From: Haloferax sulfurifontis ATCC BAA-897
GTDB lineage: Archaea; Halobacteriota; Halobacteria; Halobacteriales; Haloferacaceae
Direction of reading: 5' to 3'
NCBI RefSeq assembly: GCF_000337835.1
Contig: NZ_AOLM01000025.1
Coordinates: 62,001 to 126,000 of the forward strand
DNA length: 64,000 nucleotides
Part shown: positions 8,870 to 17,395 of the stretch, one piece after another
Numbering within the stretch: position 1 is the first letter of the stretch
Layout of the letters: each line of letters opens with the position of its first letter
Position numbers and translations under genes: made by a program
Notes under the pieces: model-generated
The model's input: only the letters and a program-made list of their open reading frames with translations
Told to the model about the DNA's origin: nothing
Database searches by the model: none

Positions 8870-8875
8870 ACTCTC
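8870..8875. repeat. Target-site duplication, right copy
   Basis: ACTCTC directly after the right inverted end, identical to 4046-4051. Removing the element and one copy restores a continuous sequence. Confidence 0.8.
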
Positions 8876-8998
8876 AATTCTATATCGCGCTATTTGATTT
8901 ATTACTTATACCGCGTCCGGAGTGGCCGCGTTTCTTGCGGACGCTCGATATCGATTCGGCCGTTCCATTTTATTCGCTCGCGCGACGAATAGTTGCAT

Positions 8999-9286
8999 AT
9001 GGCTGACGAGACAGAGCCGACGGTGGGAATGACGGTGTACGCCGAAGACGGAAGCAAACTCGGTAGCATCCGCGGGTTCGACGAGGACGGGTTCTACGTC
9101 ACGATTCGCGAGGGCCTCGCGGGGATGTCCATCGAACACGAGCGCGCCGGCCACGAGTTCGGCGAGGCCGAGTTGATGTGGCGGTGTAGCGACTGCGGCG
9201 AGATGGGCGACCTCGACGAACTGCCCGACACCTGTCCGAACTGCGGTGCCGAACGGGAGCAACTCTACTACTGGACCGAGGACTGA
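8999..9286 (+). CDS. PRC-barrel-like protein with C-terminal zinc ribbon
   Basis: 95 residues. The first half (VGMTVYAEDGSKLGSIRGF) looks like a small beta-barrel of the PRC type. The second half is a rubredoxin/rubrerythrin-like zinc ribbon (WRCSDCGEMG, then CPNCGAE). Haloarchaeal proteins of this layout are uncharacterised (DUF7130 type, number from memory). The start is ATG 8999; an ATG two codons earlier in the frame is less likely. It is the first host gene after the transposon and its promoter region begins about 120 bp from the insertion. Confidence 0.75.
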   Translation: MADETEPTVGMTVYAEDGSKLGSIRGFDEDGFYVTIREGLAGMSIEHERAGHEFGEAELMWRCSDCGEMGDLDELPDTCPNCGAEREQLYYWTED

Positions 9287-9422
9287 GCGGTCCGGTCGCC
9301 GTCTCCTTTTTTAGTGTCCGTGTTCGCCCATCGCCCCCGAGAGTGCCCGACACCGCCTCGAACGCGGATTCCCACATGGCGGGTGTCAATTAATGCGAAA
9401 ACCGAAGCGAGAGACTACTATC

Positions 9423-10691
9423 ATGGACATCCAGTCACTCGACGCCCTCGACGAGTCCGAGTTAGCGTCGGTTCTCGACAGAGACGCGGGAATCGACGAG
9501 ATACGGGCGGACGTTCGCGGTATCGTCGAGGAAGTTCGGGACCGCGGGGACGACGCGCTTCGAGAGTTCAGCGAGAAGTTCGACGGCGTCGAGGTCGACA
9601 CGCTCGACATCACGGCGCGGACGGAGCGGGCGGCGGAGGCGATAGAACCCGAGCTACGCGAGGCTATCGAGGCCGCAATCGACAACGTCCGCGCGTTTCA
9701 CGAACGGCAGGTCCGGACCGACTGGACGGACTCTTTCGGCGGCGCGAGACTCGGTCGGCAGTTCCGCCCGCTCCGGCGAATCGGTGCGTACGTCCCCGGC
9801 GGGAGCGCCACCTATCCGTCGACCTCGATTATGACGGTCGTTCCGGCGAAGGTCGCGGGCGTCGAAGAGGTCGTCGTCGTGACGCCCCCCGCGGAGGAAC
9901 TCAACCCGGTCACGCTCGCGGCCATCGGCCTCGCGGGTGCCGACGAGGTGTACAGCGTCGGCGGCGCACAGGCCATCGGCGCGCTCGCCTACGGCACCGA
10001 GACGATACCCCCGGTCGAGAAGGTCGTCGGCCCCGGGAACCGATGGGTCGCGGCCGCCAAAGCCGAAGTTCGCGGCGACGTCGCCATCGACATGATTGCC
10101 GGACCGACCGAGGTGCTGGTCGTCGCCGACGAGACCGCGTCTCCCCGGCTCGTCGCCGCCGAACTCGTCGGGCAGGCGGAACACGACCCGCACTCGTCGG
10201 TCGTCGCGGTCACCCCAGACGAATCGCTCGCGCGGGCGGTCGCCGACGAGGTCGAAGCCCAGGTTCCCGACCGCGCTCGCCCCGAGATAATCCGCGAGGC
10301 GCTGGCGAACGAGACCAGCGGCGTCTTCGTCGCGCCCTCGATGGACGAGGTGACGGCGTTCGCGGAGGCCTACGCGGTCGAACACCTCGTCGTGATGACC
10401 GCCGACGACGAGGCGACCGTCGACGCGATAGACAGCGCCGGAAGCGTCTTCGTCGGGGAGTACAGCCCCGTCGCCGCCGGTGACTACGCCAGCGGGACGA
10501 ACCACGTCCTCCCAACCGGCGCGGGCGCGAAGACCACCGGTGGCCTCTCCGTGGACAGTTTCGTCCGGTCGCGGACCGTCCAGCACCTCGACCGCGACTC
10601 GCTCGACTCGCTGTCCGACACCATCGTCACGCTGGCCGAACTCGAAGGGCTCGAAGCCCACGCCGAGAGCGTTCGGAAGCGATTCGAGTAA
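9423..10691 (+). CDS. hisD: Histidinol dehydrogenase
   Basis: 422 residues; performs the last two steps of histidine synthesis, L-histidinol to L-histidine with two NAD+. Family blocks are present: YVPGGSATYPSTSIM, VGGAQAIGALAYGT, VVGPGNRWVAAAK, IAGPTEVLVVAD, then GQAEHDPHS with the zinc-binding Gln and His, and the catalytic His pair near AYAVEHLVVM and SGTNHVLPT. The start is ATG 9423, since the 10 codons before it in frame are not conserved. It stands alone, not in a his operon, and has no copy of the cluster dyad upstream. Confidence 0.95.
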   Translation: MDIQSLDALDESELASVLDRDAGIDEIRADVRGIVEEVRDRGDDALREFSEKFDGVEVDTLDITARTERAAEAIEPELREAIEAAIDNVRAFHERQVRTDWTDSFGGARLGRQFRPLRRIGAYVPGGSATYPSTSIMTVVPAKVAGVEEVVVVTPPAEELNPVTLAAIGLAGADEVYSVGGAQAIGALAYGTETIPPVEKVVGPGNRWVAAAKAEVRGDVAIDMIAGPTEVLVVADETASPRLVAAELVGQAEHDPHSSVVAVTPDESLARAVADEVEAQVPDRARPEIIREALANETSGVFVAPSMDEVTAFAEAYAVEHLVVMTADDEATVDAIDSAGSVFVGEYSPVAAGDYASGTNHVLPTGAGAKTTGGLSVDSFVRSRTVQHLDRDSLDSLSDTIVTLAELEGLEAHAESVRKRFE

Positions 10692-10722
10692 GCAACGTCT
10701 CCCGACCCGACCCCCATTTGAC

Positions 10723-10736
10723 CCGCCATTCGGCGG
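10723..10736 (+). promoter_or_regulatory. Cluster dyad 1 (SDR gene)
   Basis: CCGCCATTCGGCGG, a perfect CCGCC/GGCGG dyad, ends 37 bp before ATG 10773. It differs from the consensus CCRCCATAYGGAGG at two positions. Confidence 0.7.
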
Positions 10737-10772
10737 CTACCGATTAGTGGTCTCTACCGCGGTACCGTGTGT

Positions 10773-11552
10773 ATGTCTGTCTTGGATGAGTTCACACTGC
10801 ACGGCAAAACCGCAATCGTAACCGGGTCGAGCAAGGGCATCGGCCGGGCGCTCGCCGTGGCGCTCGCGGAGGCCGGCGCCGACATCTGTCTGGTCAACCG
10901 GAGCGAACGCGAGGGACGACTGGCCGCCGAGGAAATCGCCGCCGAGACGGGGGTCGAGACGCTCGCCGTGCCCGCGGACGTCACCGACGAAGACGACGTG
11001 GAAGCGATGGTCGAAGCGACGCTCGACGCGTTCGGCTCCATCGACATCCTCGTCAACAACGCGGGTATCGCCCGGACGGCCCCGGCCCACGAGATGTCGC
11101 TGGAGACGTGGAACGAGGTGCTCCAGACGAACCTGACCGGCGTGTTCCTCTGTACGAAGCACGCGGGAAAGGCGATGATAGACGGCGGGGGCGGGACCAT
11201 CGTCAACATGGCCTCGATGTCCGCGTTCGTGGCGAACTACCCGCAGGAGGAGGTCGTCTATCACGCGTCGAAGGGAGGCGTCGTCTCGTTCACCCGCCAG
11301 TTGGCCTCCGAGTGGGCGAAGTACGACGTGCGGGCGAACGCGATGGCCCCGGGCTACATCCGCACCGAGATGGTCGACGAACTCCTCGCGGAGAACCCCG
11401 ACATGGAGTCGGCGTGGCTCTCGGAGATGCTCATGGAGGAGATGGCTCCCCCCGAGGACCTCGGCGGCACCGTGGTCTACCTCGCGTCCGACGCCTCCTC
11501 GTATATGACCGGCGAGACGGTCGTCATCGACGGCGGGTACACCGTCAGATAG
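10773..11552 (+). CDS. Short-chain dehydrogenase/reductase (SDR)
   Basis: 259 residues of the classical SDR family. NAD(P) binding motif TGSSKGIG (17-24), NNAG (96-99), active-site Ser near 148 and Y163-x-x-x-K167. The C-terminal block GETVVIDGGYTVR is typical of FabG/gluconate-5-dehydrogenase-like enzymes, which oxidise or reduce secondary alcohols. The start is ATG 10773 (GTG 10767 is also in frame). The dyad ends 37 bp upstream, which supports this start and places the gene in the cluster regulon. The exact substrate is unknown. Confidence 0.88.
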   Translation: MSVLDEFTLHGKTAIVTGSSKGIGRALAVALAEAGADICLVNRSEREGRLAAEEIAAETGVETLAVPADVTDEDDVEAMVEATLDAFGSIDILVNNAGIARTAPAHEMSLETWNEVLQTNLTGVFLCTKHAGKAMIDGGGGTIVNMASMSAFVANYPQEEVVYHASKGGVVSFTRQLASEWAKYDVRANAMAPGYIRTEMVDELLAENPDMESAWLSEMLMEEMAPPEDLGGTVVYLASDASSYMTGETVVIDGGYTVR

Positions 11553-11612
11553 CGCCGCGCTCCCGGCGTTCGCGGCGGCATCGAACCGGGAGCGCCGCGA
11601 CGTATATATCGC

Positions 11613-11626
11613 CCTCCGTATGGCTG
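11613..11626 (+). promoter_or_regulatory. Cluster dyad 2 (glycerol-dehydrogenase-like gene)
   Basis: CCTCCGTATGGCTG on the + strand; the complement CAGCCATACGGAGG has one mismatch to the consensus. It ends 37 bp before ATG 11663 of a 13-codon leader frame and 75 bp before GTG 11701. Its orientation is ambiguous because the better half faces away from the gene. Confidence 0.55.
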
Positions 11627-11662
11627 TAGTGCGTTGATGCGTTTCTCGGTGCGTGTTCACGC

Positions 11663-11704
11663 ATGAACAGCGACCCCACGACGGTAGTGAGGCACACCCC
11701 GTGA
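11663..11704 (+). CDS. Possible 13-residue leader peptide
   Basis: ATG 11663 opens a 13-codon frame (MNSDPTTVVRHTP). Its TGA stop overlaps the GTG start of the next gene as GTGA, so translation could be coupled. The distance from the dyad to this ATG (37 bp) equals the distance to the start codon in the other units, so the transcript probably begins here. Expression is not shown by sequence alone. Confidence 0.35.
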   Translation: MNSDPTTVVRHTP

Positions 11705-12799
11705 TTCGAACGTTCAACGCCCCGAGCGCCTACGTTCAGGGGTGTGGCGTGCTCGACTCCATCGGCTCCTACGTCGACGCCGACGGCACCAGCGCGGTCG
11801 TCCTCGCCGACGAGACCGTCTTCGACCTCGTCGGCGAGTCGCTTTCGACCGGCCTCGAAGCCAGCGGGTTCACCGTCGACCGAATCGAGTTCGGCGGCGC
11901 GTGTACGCACGCGGAGGTCGCTCGAATCGCCGAGCGGGCGGGCGACGCGGACGTCGTCGTCGGTGTCGGCGGCGGGCGGGCGCTCGACACGGCGAAGGCG
12001 GTCCGAGCCGAGGCCGGCTCGCGGCTGGTGACCGTGCCGACGATTGCCTCGACCGACGCGCCGACGAGCAGTATCTCGGTCCTCTACACCGAGGCCGACG
12101 AGTTCGACGAGTTCCAGTTCCACGGCGCGAACCCCGACCTCGTGGTGGTCGATACCGCCGTCGTCGCGGGCGCGCCGACTCGGCACTTCCGGTCCGGCAT
12201 GGCCGACGCGATGGCGACGTGGTTCGAAGCCGACACCGCCGTTCGGGCGCACGCGACGAACGTCTTCGAGGGCCACTCGACGCGCACCGCGCACGCGATT
12301 GCGCGGACGTGCTACGAGACCGTCCGCGAACACGGACGGAGCGCGGTCGCCGCCGTCGAGCGCGACGCGGTCACCGAGAGCGTCGAAGCCGTCGTCGAAG
12401 CCAACACGCTCATGAGCGGCATCGGCTTCGAAAGCGGGGGGCTGGCGGCCGCCCACTCGGTCCACGACGGACTCACGCAGGTGGCCGAGACCCATGGCGC
12501 GACCCACGGCGAGAAGGTCAATCTGGGGACGCTCACCCAGTTCGTCCTCGAAGGCCGCGAGACCGACGAACTCGTCGACCTGATAGACTTCTCGCTCGAC
12601 GTCGGTCTCCCGGTGACGCTCGCGGACGTCCGCCTCGGCGACCGTCCGGAGGTGCGCCTCCGTCGGGTCGTCGAGGCCGACGTGCGAACCCTACGAGACG
12701 ATTCACAACGAGCCGTTCGAGGTGACGCCGCGGGCGGTCAGAGACGCCCTCGTCACGGCGGACGAACTCGCACGCGAGCGAGTCGCCGAGCGTCGCTGA
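11701..12799 (+). pseudogene. Glycerol dehydrogenase-like gene with a frameshift
   Basis: Iron/zinc alcohol dehydrogenase family, GldA type. NAD-binding GVGGGRALDTAK, PTIASTDAPTSSISVLY, and metal-site regions GMADAMATWFEAD, HSVHDGL and HGEKV are intact. After VVEAD the frame breaks at about base 12682. The expected C terminus continues one frame over as CEPYETIHNEPFEVTPRAV and stops at 12799. One extra base or two missing bases explains it. In the original frame the protein would run to 12885 with an unrelated Arg-rich tail. This is either a real mutation or a sequencing error. GTG 11701 (MIRTFNAPSAYVQG) matches family starts. The enzyme would oxidise glycerol or a related polyol. Confidence 0.75.
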
Positions 12800-12862
12800 C
12801 TTCGCGCTTCGGCTATCGGTTTTTCAAAAGAACTGCACCGGAGCGGGACCGTCGCCGTCTAC

Positions 12863-14044
12863 TTACGCCTGCATCATCTCGTTGACTCTGCTCTCCCACG
12901 CGGCTTGGTGCTCTATCAGCAGGTCCAGCGGGACCGTAATCATCTGGTTGAACTGCTCTTCGCTCGTGGGGAACGCGACGGAGTCTCGCATCCAGTCCGG
13001 AATCGTCGCGTCGGCGTGGAGCGGCGCGACGCCGAGCTCCGTCGACCACGGGCCGAGGTTCTCCGCGTTCGCGGCGGTGTCGATGAACTTCTGTCCCCAG
13101 TAGACGTACCGTTCGTCCTGGTTCGTCGGCGTCCACATCGTGTCTCTCCCCGCGCGAGCGCCCTCCTCGGGAATCGTGTAGTCGACGGGCGCGCCGTCGT
13201 CCTGCGCGTTGATGATGTTCGCCGGGAGCATCACCGACATCGCGACTTCTCCCTGCCGAAGGTTCTGCGTGAGGTGCGAGTCGTCGCCGATCGTTCCGAC
13301 GTTCGGCTTGAGCGCGGTGTACTCGTCCCAGACGGGCGTCATCTCTTCGACCGGCCCGAGTTCGGTCCCGGTCATCTTGGCGATGAGCGGCGTTATCCCG
13401 TGACCGCCGGGGTACAGCCCGATGGAGTTCTCCCACTCGTCGTCCCACCAGACGCTCCACGACGTCGGTTCGCTCGAGACGAGGTCGGTGTTGTACGTCA
13501 GGGCGTACGTGTACGAGTAGAGGTTGACGAACGGCCACTCCGCGTCCTCTACCTCCGGCTTGCTCGCGCCGAGCAGTCCTTCGAGGTTCGGAGCCACCTC
13601 GGTGTCGAGCGGTTCCATCAGGCCCATCTGGTAGGACCGGTAGCTCGTCTTCGACAGCGACCAGTTGACGTTGACCGGCGGGGTTCGGTCCTGCGTAATC
13701 GCGGTGCGAATCTTCCCCTGCATCTCCTCTTCGGTCGAGTTGTCGTACTCGACTTCGATGCCGGTCTCGTCGGTGAACGCCTGCGCGATGTGCTTGTCGA
13801 GGTTCTCCTGCCACGCGCCGCCCCACGCCCGCACCGTGATGCTGTCCGGCTTCGGCGGCGTCGTGTCCTCGGTTCCGGTCGTGGTCCCCGACGAGGCGTC
13901 CCCGCCCGAGTCGCCGTCGGAACCGCCTCCCCCGGTACAGCCCGCGAGTCCAGCGAGCGCCGTCGCGCCCGCGGCCGAGATGAACCGGCGACGAGACCGT
14001 CCCGTGGCTCGCGCCGACGGTTGTGAATTGGTGTGCTTTCTCAT
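12863..14044 (-). CDS. ABC transporter substrate-binding lipoprotein, PotD-like
   Basis: Extracellular binding protein of a spermidine/putrescine-type importer. The N terminus is a Tat signal with lipobox (RSRRRFISAAG, then LAGC; Cys36 would carry the lipid), followed by a Gly/Ser/Thr/Asp-rich linker as in haloarchaeal lipoproteins. The mature part has ITVRAWGGAWQENLDKHIA and EVEYDNSTEEE, typical of PotD/PotF relatives. I start it at ATG 14044 rather than 14059. This gives 42 bp from the dyad, close to the other units, and avoids translating over the promoter. The ligand is not predictable and need not be a polyamine. Its partners are the ATPase at 15154 and the permeases at 24230-25995. Confidence 0.88.
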   Translation of the reverse strand: MRKHTNSQPSARATGRSRRRFISAAGATALAGLAGCTGGGGSDGDSGGDASSGTTTGTEDTTPPKPDSITVRAWGGAWQENLDKHIAQAFTDETGIEVEYDNSTEEEMQGKIRTAITQDRTPPVNVNWSLSKTSYRSYQMGLMEPLDTEVAPNLEGLLGASKPEVEDAEWPFVNLYSYTYALTYNTDLVSSEPTSWSVWWDDEWENSIGLYPGGHGITPLIAKMTGTELGPVEEMTPVWDEYTALKPNVGTIGDDSHLTQNLRQGEVAMSVMLPANIINAQDDGAPVDYTIPEEGARAGRDTMWTPTNQDERYVYWGQKFIDTAANAENLGPWSTELGVAPLHADATIPDWMRDSVAFPTSEEQFNQMITVPLDLLIEHQAAWESRVNEMMQA

Positions 14045-14085
14045 GCGTAGGTATTCCATGTGGGGTGACGGTCATACATGGCCAC

Positions 14086-14099
14086 CCTCCATATGTGGA
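14086..14099 (-). promoter_or_regulatory. Cluster dyad 3 (binding-protein gene)
   Basis: On the coding strand TCCACATATGGAGG; a TATA-like TATGACC follows about 9 bp downstream. Identical to the copy at 17366. A weaker dyad-like CCCCACATGGAA sits 25 bp further in. Confidence 0.7.
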
Positions 14100-14370
14100 G
14101 AGCTTTAACAGGAAATCGACACGAACAGTTCGTGTAGTGAGTTGTACCCGAATTATGTGGCTGTTTGTAGTGTATTAGGCACTTCATAGTGTATGTCTAC
14201 AACTATGTCGAATACGAGCACAACAACTCGGTCGGCTCTGGAATGAAACATGCGGTGAAATCGGTTTCTGTGAGCCTTCAGCTCTGGTTCTGTCGATTCG
14301 ATGAGCGAGGATACGCGCGGCCGTTTATGTCTTTTCAATGAACATTTCCGAAATCGTGGTGGTGGACAAA

Positions 14371-14384
14371 TGTGCAAATGGAGG
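14371..14384 (+). promoter_or_regulatory. Half dyad and TATA box before the regulator gene
   Basis: TGTGCAAATGGAGG keeps only the right half (ATGGAGG) of the consensus and ends 48 bp before ATG 14432, ten bases more than the usual 38. A clear TATA box (CTATAAATA) follows at 14388-14396. This could allow weak autoregulation. Confidence 0.45.
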
Positions 14385-14431
14385 TGCCTATAAATAGTAT
14401 AACGGGTAACAAACTGCCGAATAGGTAGCTA

Positions 14432-15082
14432 ATGTACGAAGCAACTCTCCGAATAGACCACCAAAGCCCGTACGCGGATGTGACGCTCGGAAAAGACGTG
14501 CACGTCGAGATGTGGTGCAACCAGTACTGCGACCTCGTCTACGTGAGCGGGTCCGACATCGAGACGCCGGTCGAGACGTTCGACGACACGGTCGGCATTC
14601 AGGAAATCGTCTACAAGGACGAAGAAGCGGTGCTCATCACGGACTCGTGTCTTCTCGACTACCGAGACAACCTGTTAGAGGGGTACTTACAGCCGCACCA
14701 GTGTCTCTCGTTGCCGCCGTTGACGTACAGCGACGTGGCGCTTTTCGCCCGCGTGCTCGCCCTCACCGAAGAACAGCTTTCGGGCGTTTACCACAGCATC
14801 AGCGACAGCCACCGGGTGACCGTCGAGGCCAAACGCGAGATTCGCTCGATCGCGCCCGACATCCCGATACTCATGCTCGACTCCGCGCTCCCGACGCTGT
14901 CCGACGGCCAACAGCGCGCGCTCTCGCTCGCGGTCGAGATGGGGTACTACGAGATTCCCCGCGGCTCGACGACGGGCGAAATCGCCGACGAGATGGGCGT
15001 CTCCCGGCGCACGTTCGAAGAACACCTCCGGCGCGCGGAGAACAAGATAATCAAGAACCTCCTGCGGTACTTCCTCACATGA
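14432..15082 (+). CDS. Bat-type HTH_10 transcription regulator
   Basis: 216 residues. The C-terminal 60 residues are the haloarchaeal HTH_10 domain of bacterio-opsin activator type: LSDGQQRALSLAVEMGYYE, GSTTGEIADEMGVSRRTF, EEHLRRAENKIIKNLLRYF. The N-terminal 150 residues form a domain of beta-rich character common in this family, with C29 and C33 in MWCNQYCDLVY as possible redox or metal ligands. It is the only transcription regulator in the 10.7-26.1 kb cluster, lies in its middle, and is divergent from the binding-protein gene. Together with dyads just upstream of TATA boxes, the usual activator position in archaea, this makes it the best candidate for the cluster activator (inference). Confidence 0.85.
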   Translation: MYEATLRIDHQSPYADVTLGKDVHVEMWCNQYCDLVYVSGSDIETPVETFDDTVGIQEIVYKDEEAVLITDSCLLDYRDNLLEGYLQPHQCLSLPPLTYSDVALFARVLALTEEQLSGVYHSISDSHRVTVEAKREIRSIAPDIPILMLDSALPTLSDGQQRALSLAVEMGYYEIPRGSTTGEIADEMGVSRRTFEEHLRRAENKIIKNLLRYFLT

Positions 15083-15093
15083 CTATAACGACA

Positions 15094-15107
15094 CCACCGT
15101 GTGGAGG
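15094..15107 (+). promoter_or_regulatory. Cluster dyad 4 (ABC ATPase gene)
   Basis: CCACCGTGTGGAGG ends 47 bp before ATG 15154. The extra ten bases compared with other units equal about one helical turn. A T-rich TATA-like TCTTTTG begins about 5 bp after it. Confidence 0.7.
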
Positions 15108-15153
15108 GTCGTCTTTTGTCCCGTCGGGAACGCAGAGGTACGGACAGTAGACG

Positions 15154-16272
15154 ATGGCCACCCAGCAATTCGACTCCACAGTGACCGATTCGAGCGAGAC
15201 TGTCGTTCGTATCGACGGCGTAACGAAAGAGTACGGCACGCTCCGCGCCGTCGACGACGTGACGATTCCCATCACCGACGGGGAGTTCATCACGATACTC
15301 GGCCCCAGCGGCGCGGGGAAGACGACGCTCCTGCACATGATTGCGGGATTCCAGAAGCCGACGTCCGGCGAGATTTACATCGACGGCCGACCGGTGTCGG
15401 ACGAACCGCCGTACGAGCGGGACATCGGGCTCGTGTTCCAGAGCCACGCGCTGTTCCCGCACATGACGGTCAAGGAGAACATCGCGTTCCCCCTCAAGAT
15501 GCGGCGCGAGCACACAGACGACATCGACCGGAAGGTCGAAGACGTGCTCGAGCTCGTCCGACTCCCGGTCGACTACGCGGACAAGCCGGTCGACGAGCTC
15601 TCGGGCGGCCAACAACAGCGCGTCGCGTTCGCCCGCGCCATCGTCTACGAACCGACGTTGCTCCTGTTGGACGAGCCGCTTTCCTCGCTCGACAAGAAAC
15701 TCCGCGAGGAGATGCGCGCCGAACTGACGCGCATCCACGAGGAGACGGAGCTCACCATCGTCCACGTCACGCACAACCAGACCGAGGCGCTCTCGATGGC
15801 CGACCGCATCGCGGTCATCAACGGCGGCGGACTGGAGCAACTCGACTCCGCACAGGACATCTACGCCTCGCCGAACACGCCGTTCGTCGCCGACTTCATC
15901 GGCAACACGACGCTCCTGTCGGGGTCCGTGGCTGGGGTCGACGGCGACGTGGCGACGGTTTCCGTGGCCGACGGGACGGTTCGCGTTCCCGCGGCGACCG
16001 TCGACGGCCTCTCGGACGTCGTCGTCGCCATCCGCGCTGAACAGGTCGCGCTCGACGCCGACTGCGACAACACGTACCCGGCGACCGTCGAACAGGTGTC
16101 GTTCGAGGGCGACCGGACGCAGTACCACGTCTTCGTCCCCGCCTTCGGCGAGACGGTTCGCCTCATCGACCAGTCCGCGGACGCCCGCGTCGTCCACGAC
16201 CGAGGCGACAGCGTCACCGTCGGCTGGAACGTCGGCGACGGATTCGTCTACCCCGACGAAGACGACGAATAA
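15154..16272 (+). CDS. ABC transporter ATP-binding protein, PotA-like
   Basis: 372 residues. Walker A GPSGAGKTT (50-58), Q-loop VFQSHALFPHMTV, signature LSGGQQQR (149-156), Walker B LLLLDEP (169-175) and the H-loop in IVHVTHNQTEA. The C-terminal third is a TOBE domain, as in PotA/MalK importers. Length and domains fit PotA. It energises the importer whose permeases lie 8 kb downstream on the other strand; both carry the same promoter dyad. Confidence 0.92.
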   Translation: MATQQFDSTVTDSSETVVRIDGVTKEYGTLRAVDDVTIPITDGEFITILGPSGAGKTTLLHMIAGFQKPTSGEIYIDGRPVSDEPPYERDIGLVFQSHALFPHMTVKENIAFPLKMRREHTDDIDRKVEDVLELVRLPVDYADKPVDELSGGQQQRVAFARAIVYEPTLLLLDEPLSSLDKKLREEMRAELTRIHEETELTIVHVTHNQTEALSMADRIAVINGGGLEQLDSAQDIYASPNTPFVADFIGNTTLLSGSVAGVDGDVATVSVADGTVRVPAATVDGLSDVVVAIRAEQVALDADCDNTYPATVEQVSFEGDRTQYHVFVPAFGETVRLIDQSADARVVHDRGDSVTVGWNVGDGFVYPDEDDE

Positions 16273-16344
16273 GCGCGGTTCCGACGCGAGACGGTCCCGC
16301 GACCCCGCCGCGTATCGCGTTTTTGAGACGTCTTCCGCCGACGT

Positions 16345-17328
16345 TTACCGGTCGAGCGCCTCGGGATTGACGAGTCCCTCGACGGCGTCTCCCCGGTAGG
16401 CCGCGACCGCGGTCTCCGTGCCGAGGCGTCGCAGTTTCTCCGCGGTTCGCGTCGAGTACCACGCCGCGTGGGGCGTCACGATGACGTCCTCGCGGTCGAG
16501 AAGCGGGTTCTCGGGGTTCGGTGGCTCCGCTCTGAGCACGTCGAGTCCCGCCCCGCGGAGCCTGTCGCCCCGGAGCGCATCGAGGAGCGCGCCCTCGTCG
16601 ACGACGCGGCCGCGCCCGGTGTTCACGACAATCGCGTCGTCGTCGAGCGCGTCGATGGCGTCGGCGTCTATCATGTCCGCCGTCTCGTCCGTCAGCGGCG
16701 CGTGAATCGAGAGCACGTCCGCCTCCGCGAGGAGCGCCTCGAAGCCCACGGGCCGGACGCCCGCGGCCTCGATGTCGCCGTCGTCGACGTAGGGGTCGTA
16801 CGCGCAGACGTCGAAGCCGAGCGCGAGCGCCTTCTCCCCGGCCGACCGGCCCTTGTTCCCGAACGCGAGGAGACCGAACGTGAGCTCGGAGACCGCCCGA
16901 ATCGGCATCGCGTCCGCCCAGTGCCAGCGCCCGTCGGCGGCCGCGGCGTCGTACGTCGGAAGCCCTCGAACGAGCGCGAGCGCGAGCGAGACGGCGTGCA
17001 TCCCGACCTCGTCGTTGCAGTAGGTCGGCACGCGGGTCACCCGGACGCCGCGGTCGGTCGCCGCCTCGACGTCGATGCCGTCGATACCGGTCGCGTACCG
17101 CGAGACGACCGAACAGCCCGTGGCGTCCATGCTCTCCGCCGACACGCCGGTGTCGTGTGAGAGCAGGAGGTCCGCCGCGCCGACCGCGTCGGGTATCTCC
17201 GCGTCGGTACAGTCGACCGCGTCCACGACGACGGACGACCCGAGCAACCGCTCGAAGTGGGCGCGCTCGGACTCGACGTCGCCGAACCAGTCGGGGTCGA
17301 GCATGACAGCGCGTACCGTCTCAGTCAT
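16345..17328 (-). CDS. D-isomer-specific 2-hydroxyacid dehydrogenase
   Basis: 327 residues, NAD-dependent interconversion of a 2-hydroxyacid and a 2-oxoacid. The catalytic Arg is in VVNTGRGRVVDE, the Glu in VLRAEPPNPENP and the His in VIVTPHAAWYS. The order and layout resemble CtBP/phosphoglycerate dehydrogenase relatives. The Rossmann glycine motif is altered (LLAFGNKGRSAGEKA instead of GxGxIG), keeping two glycines, so cofactor binding may differ. It has its own dyad 38 bp upstream and follows the aminotransferase gene by 67 bp. Confidence 0.88.
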   Translation of the reverse strand: MTETVRAVMLDPDWFGDVESERAHFERLLGSSVVVDAVDCTDAEIPDAVGAADLLLSHDTGVSAESMDATGCSVVSRYATGIDGIDVEAATDRGVRVTRVPTYCNDEVGMHAVSLALALVRGLPTYDAAAADGRWHWADAMPIRAVSELTFGLLAFGNKGRSAGEKALALGFDVCAYDPYVDDGDIEAAGVRPVGFEALLAEADVLSIHAPLTDETADMIDADAIDALDDDAIVVNTGRGRVVDEGALLDALRGDRLRGAGLDVLRAEPPNPENPLLDREDVIVTPHAAWYSTRTAEKLRRLGTETAVAAYRGDAVEGLVNPEALDR

Positions 17329-17365
17329 GGTCGAGTGAACCCGAGACGGGCGAATATACCCACAA

Positions 17366-17379
17366 CCTCCATATGTGGA
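17366..17379 (-). promoter_or_regulatory. Cluster dyad 5 (2-hydroxyacid dehydrogenase gene)
   Basis: Coding strand TCCACATATGGAGG, then seven bases, then TATATT. The dyad ends 38 bp before the ATG at 17328. Confidence 0.75.
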
Positions 17380-17395
17380 CCGCGGGCTCGCCCGC

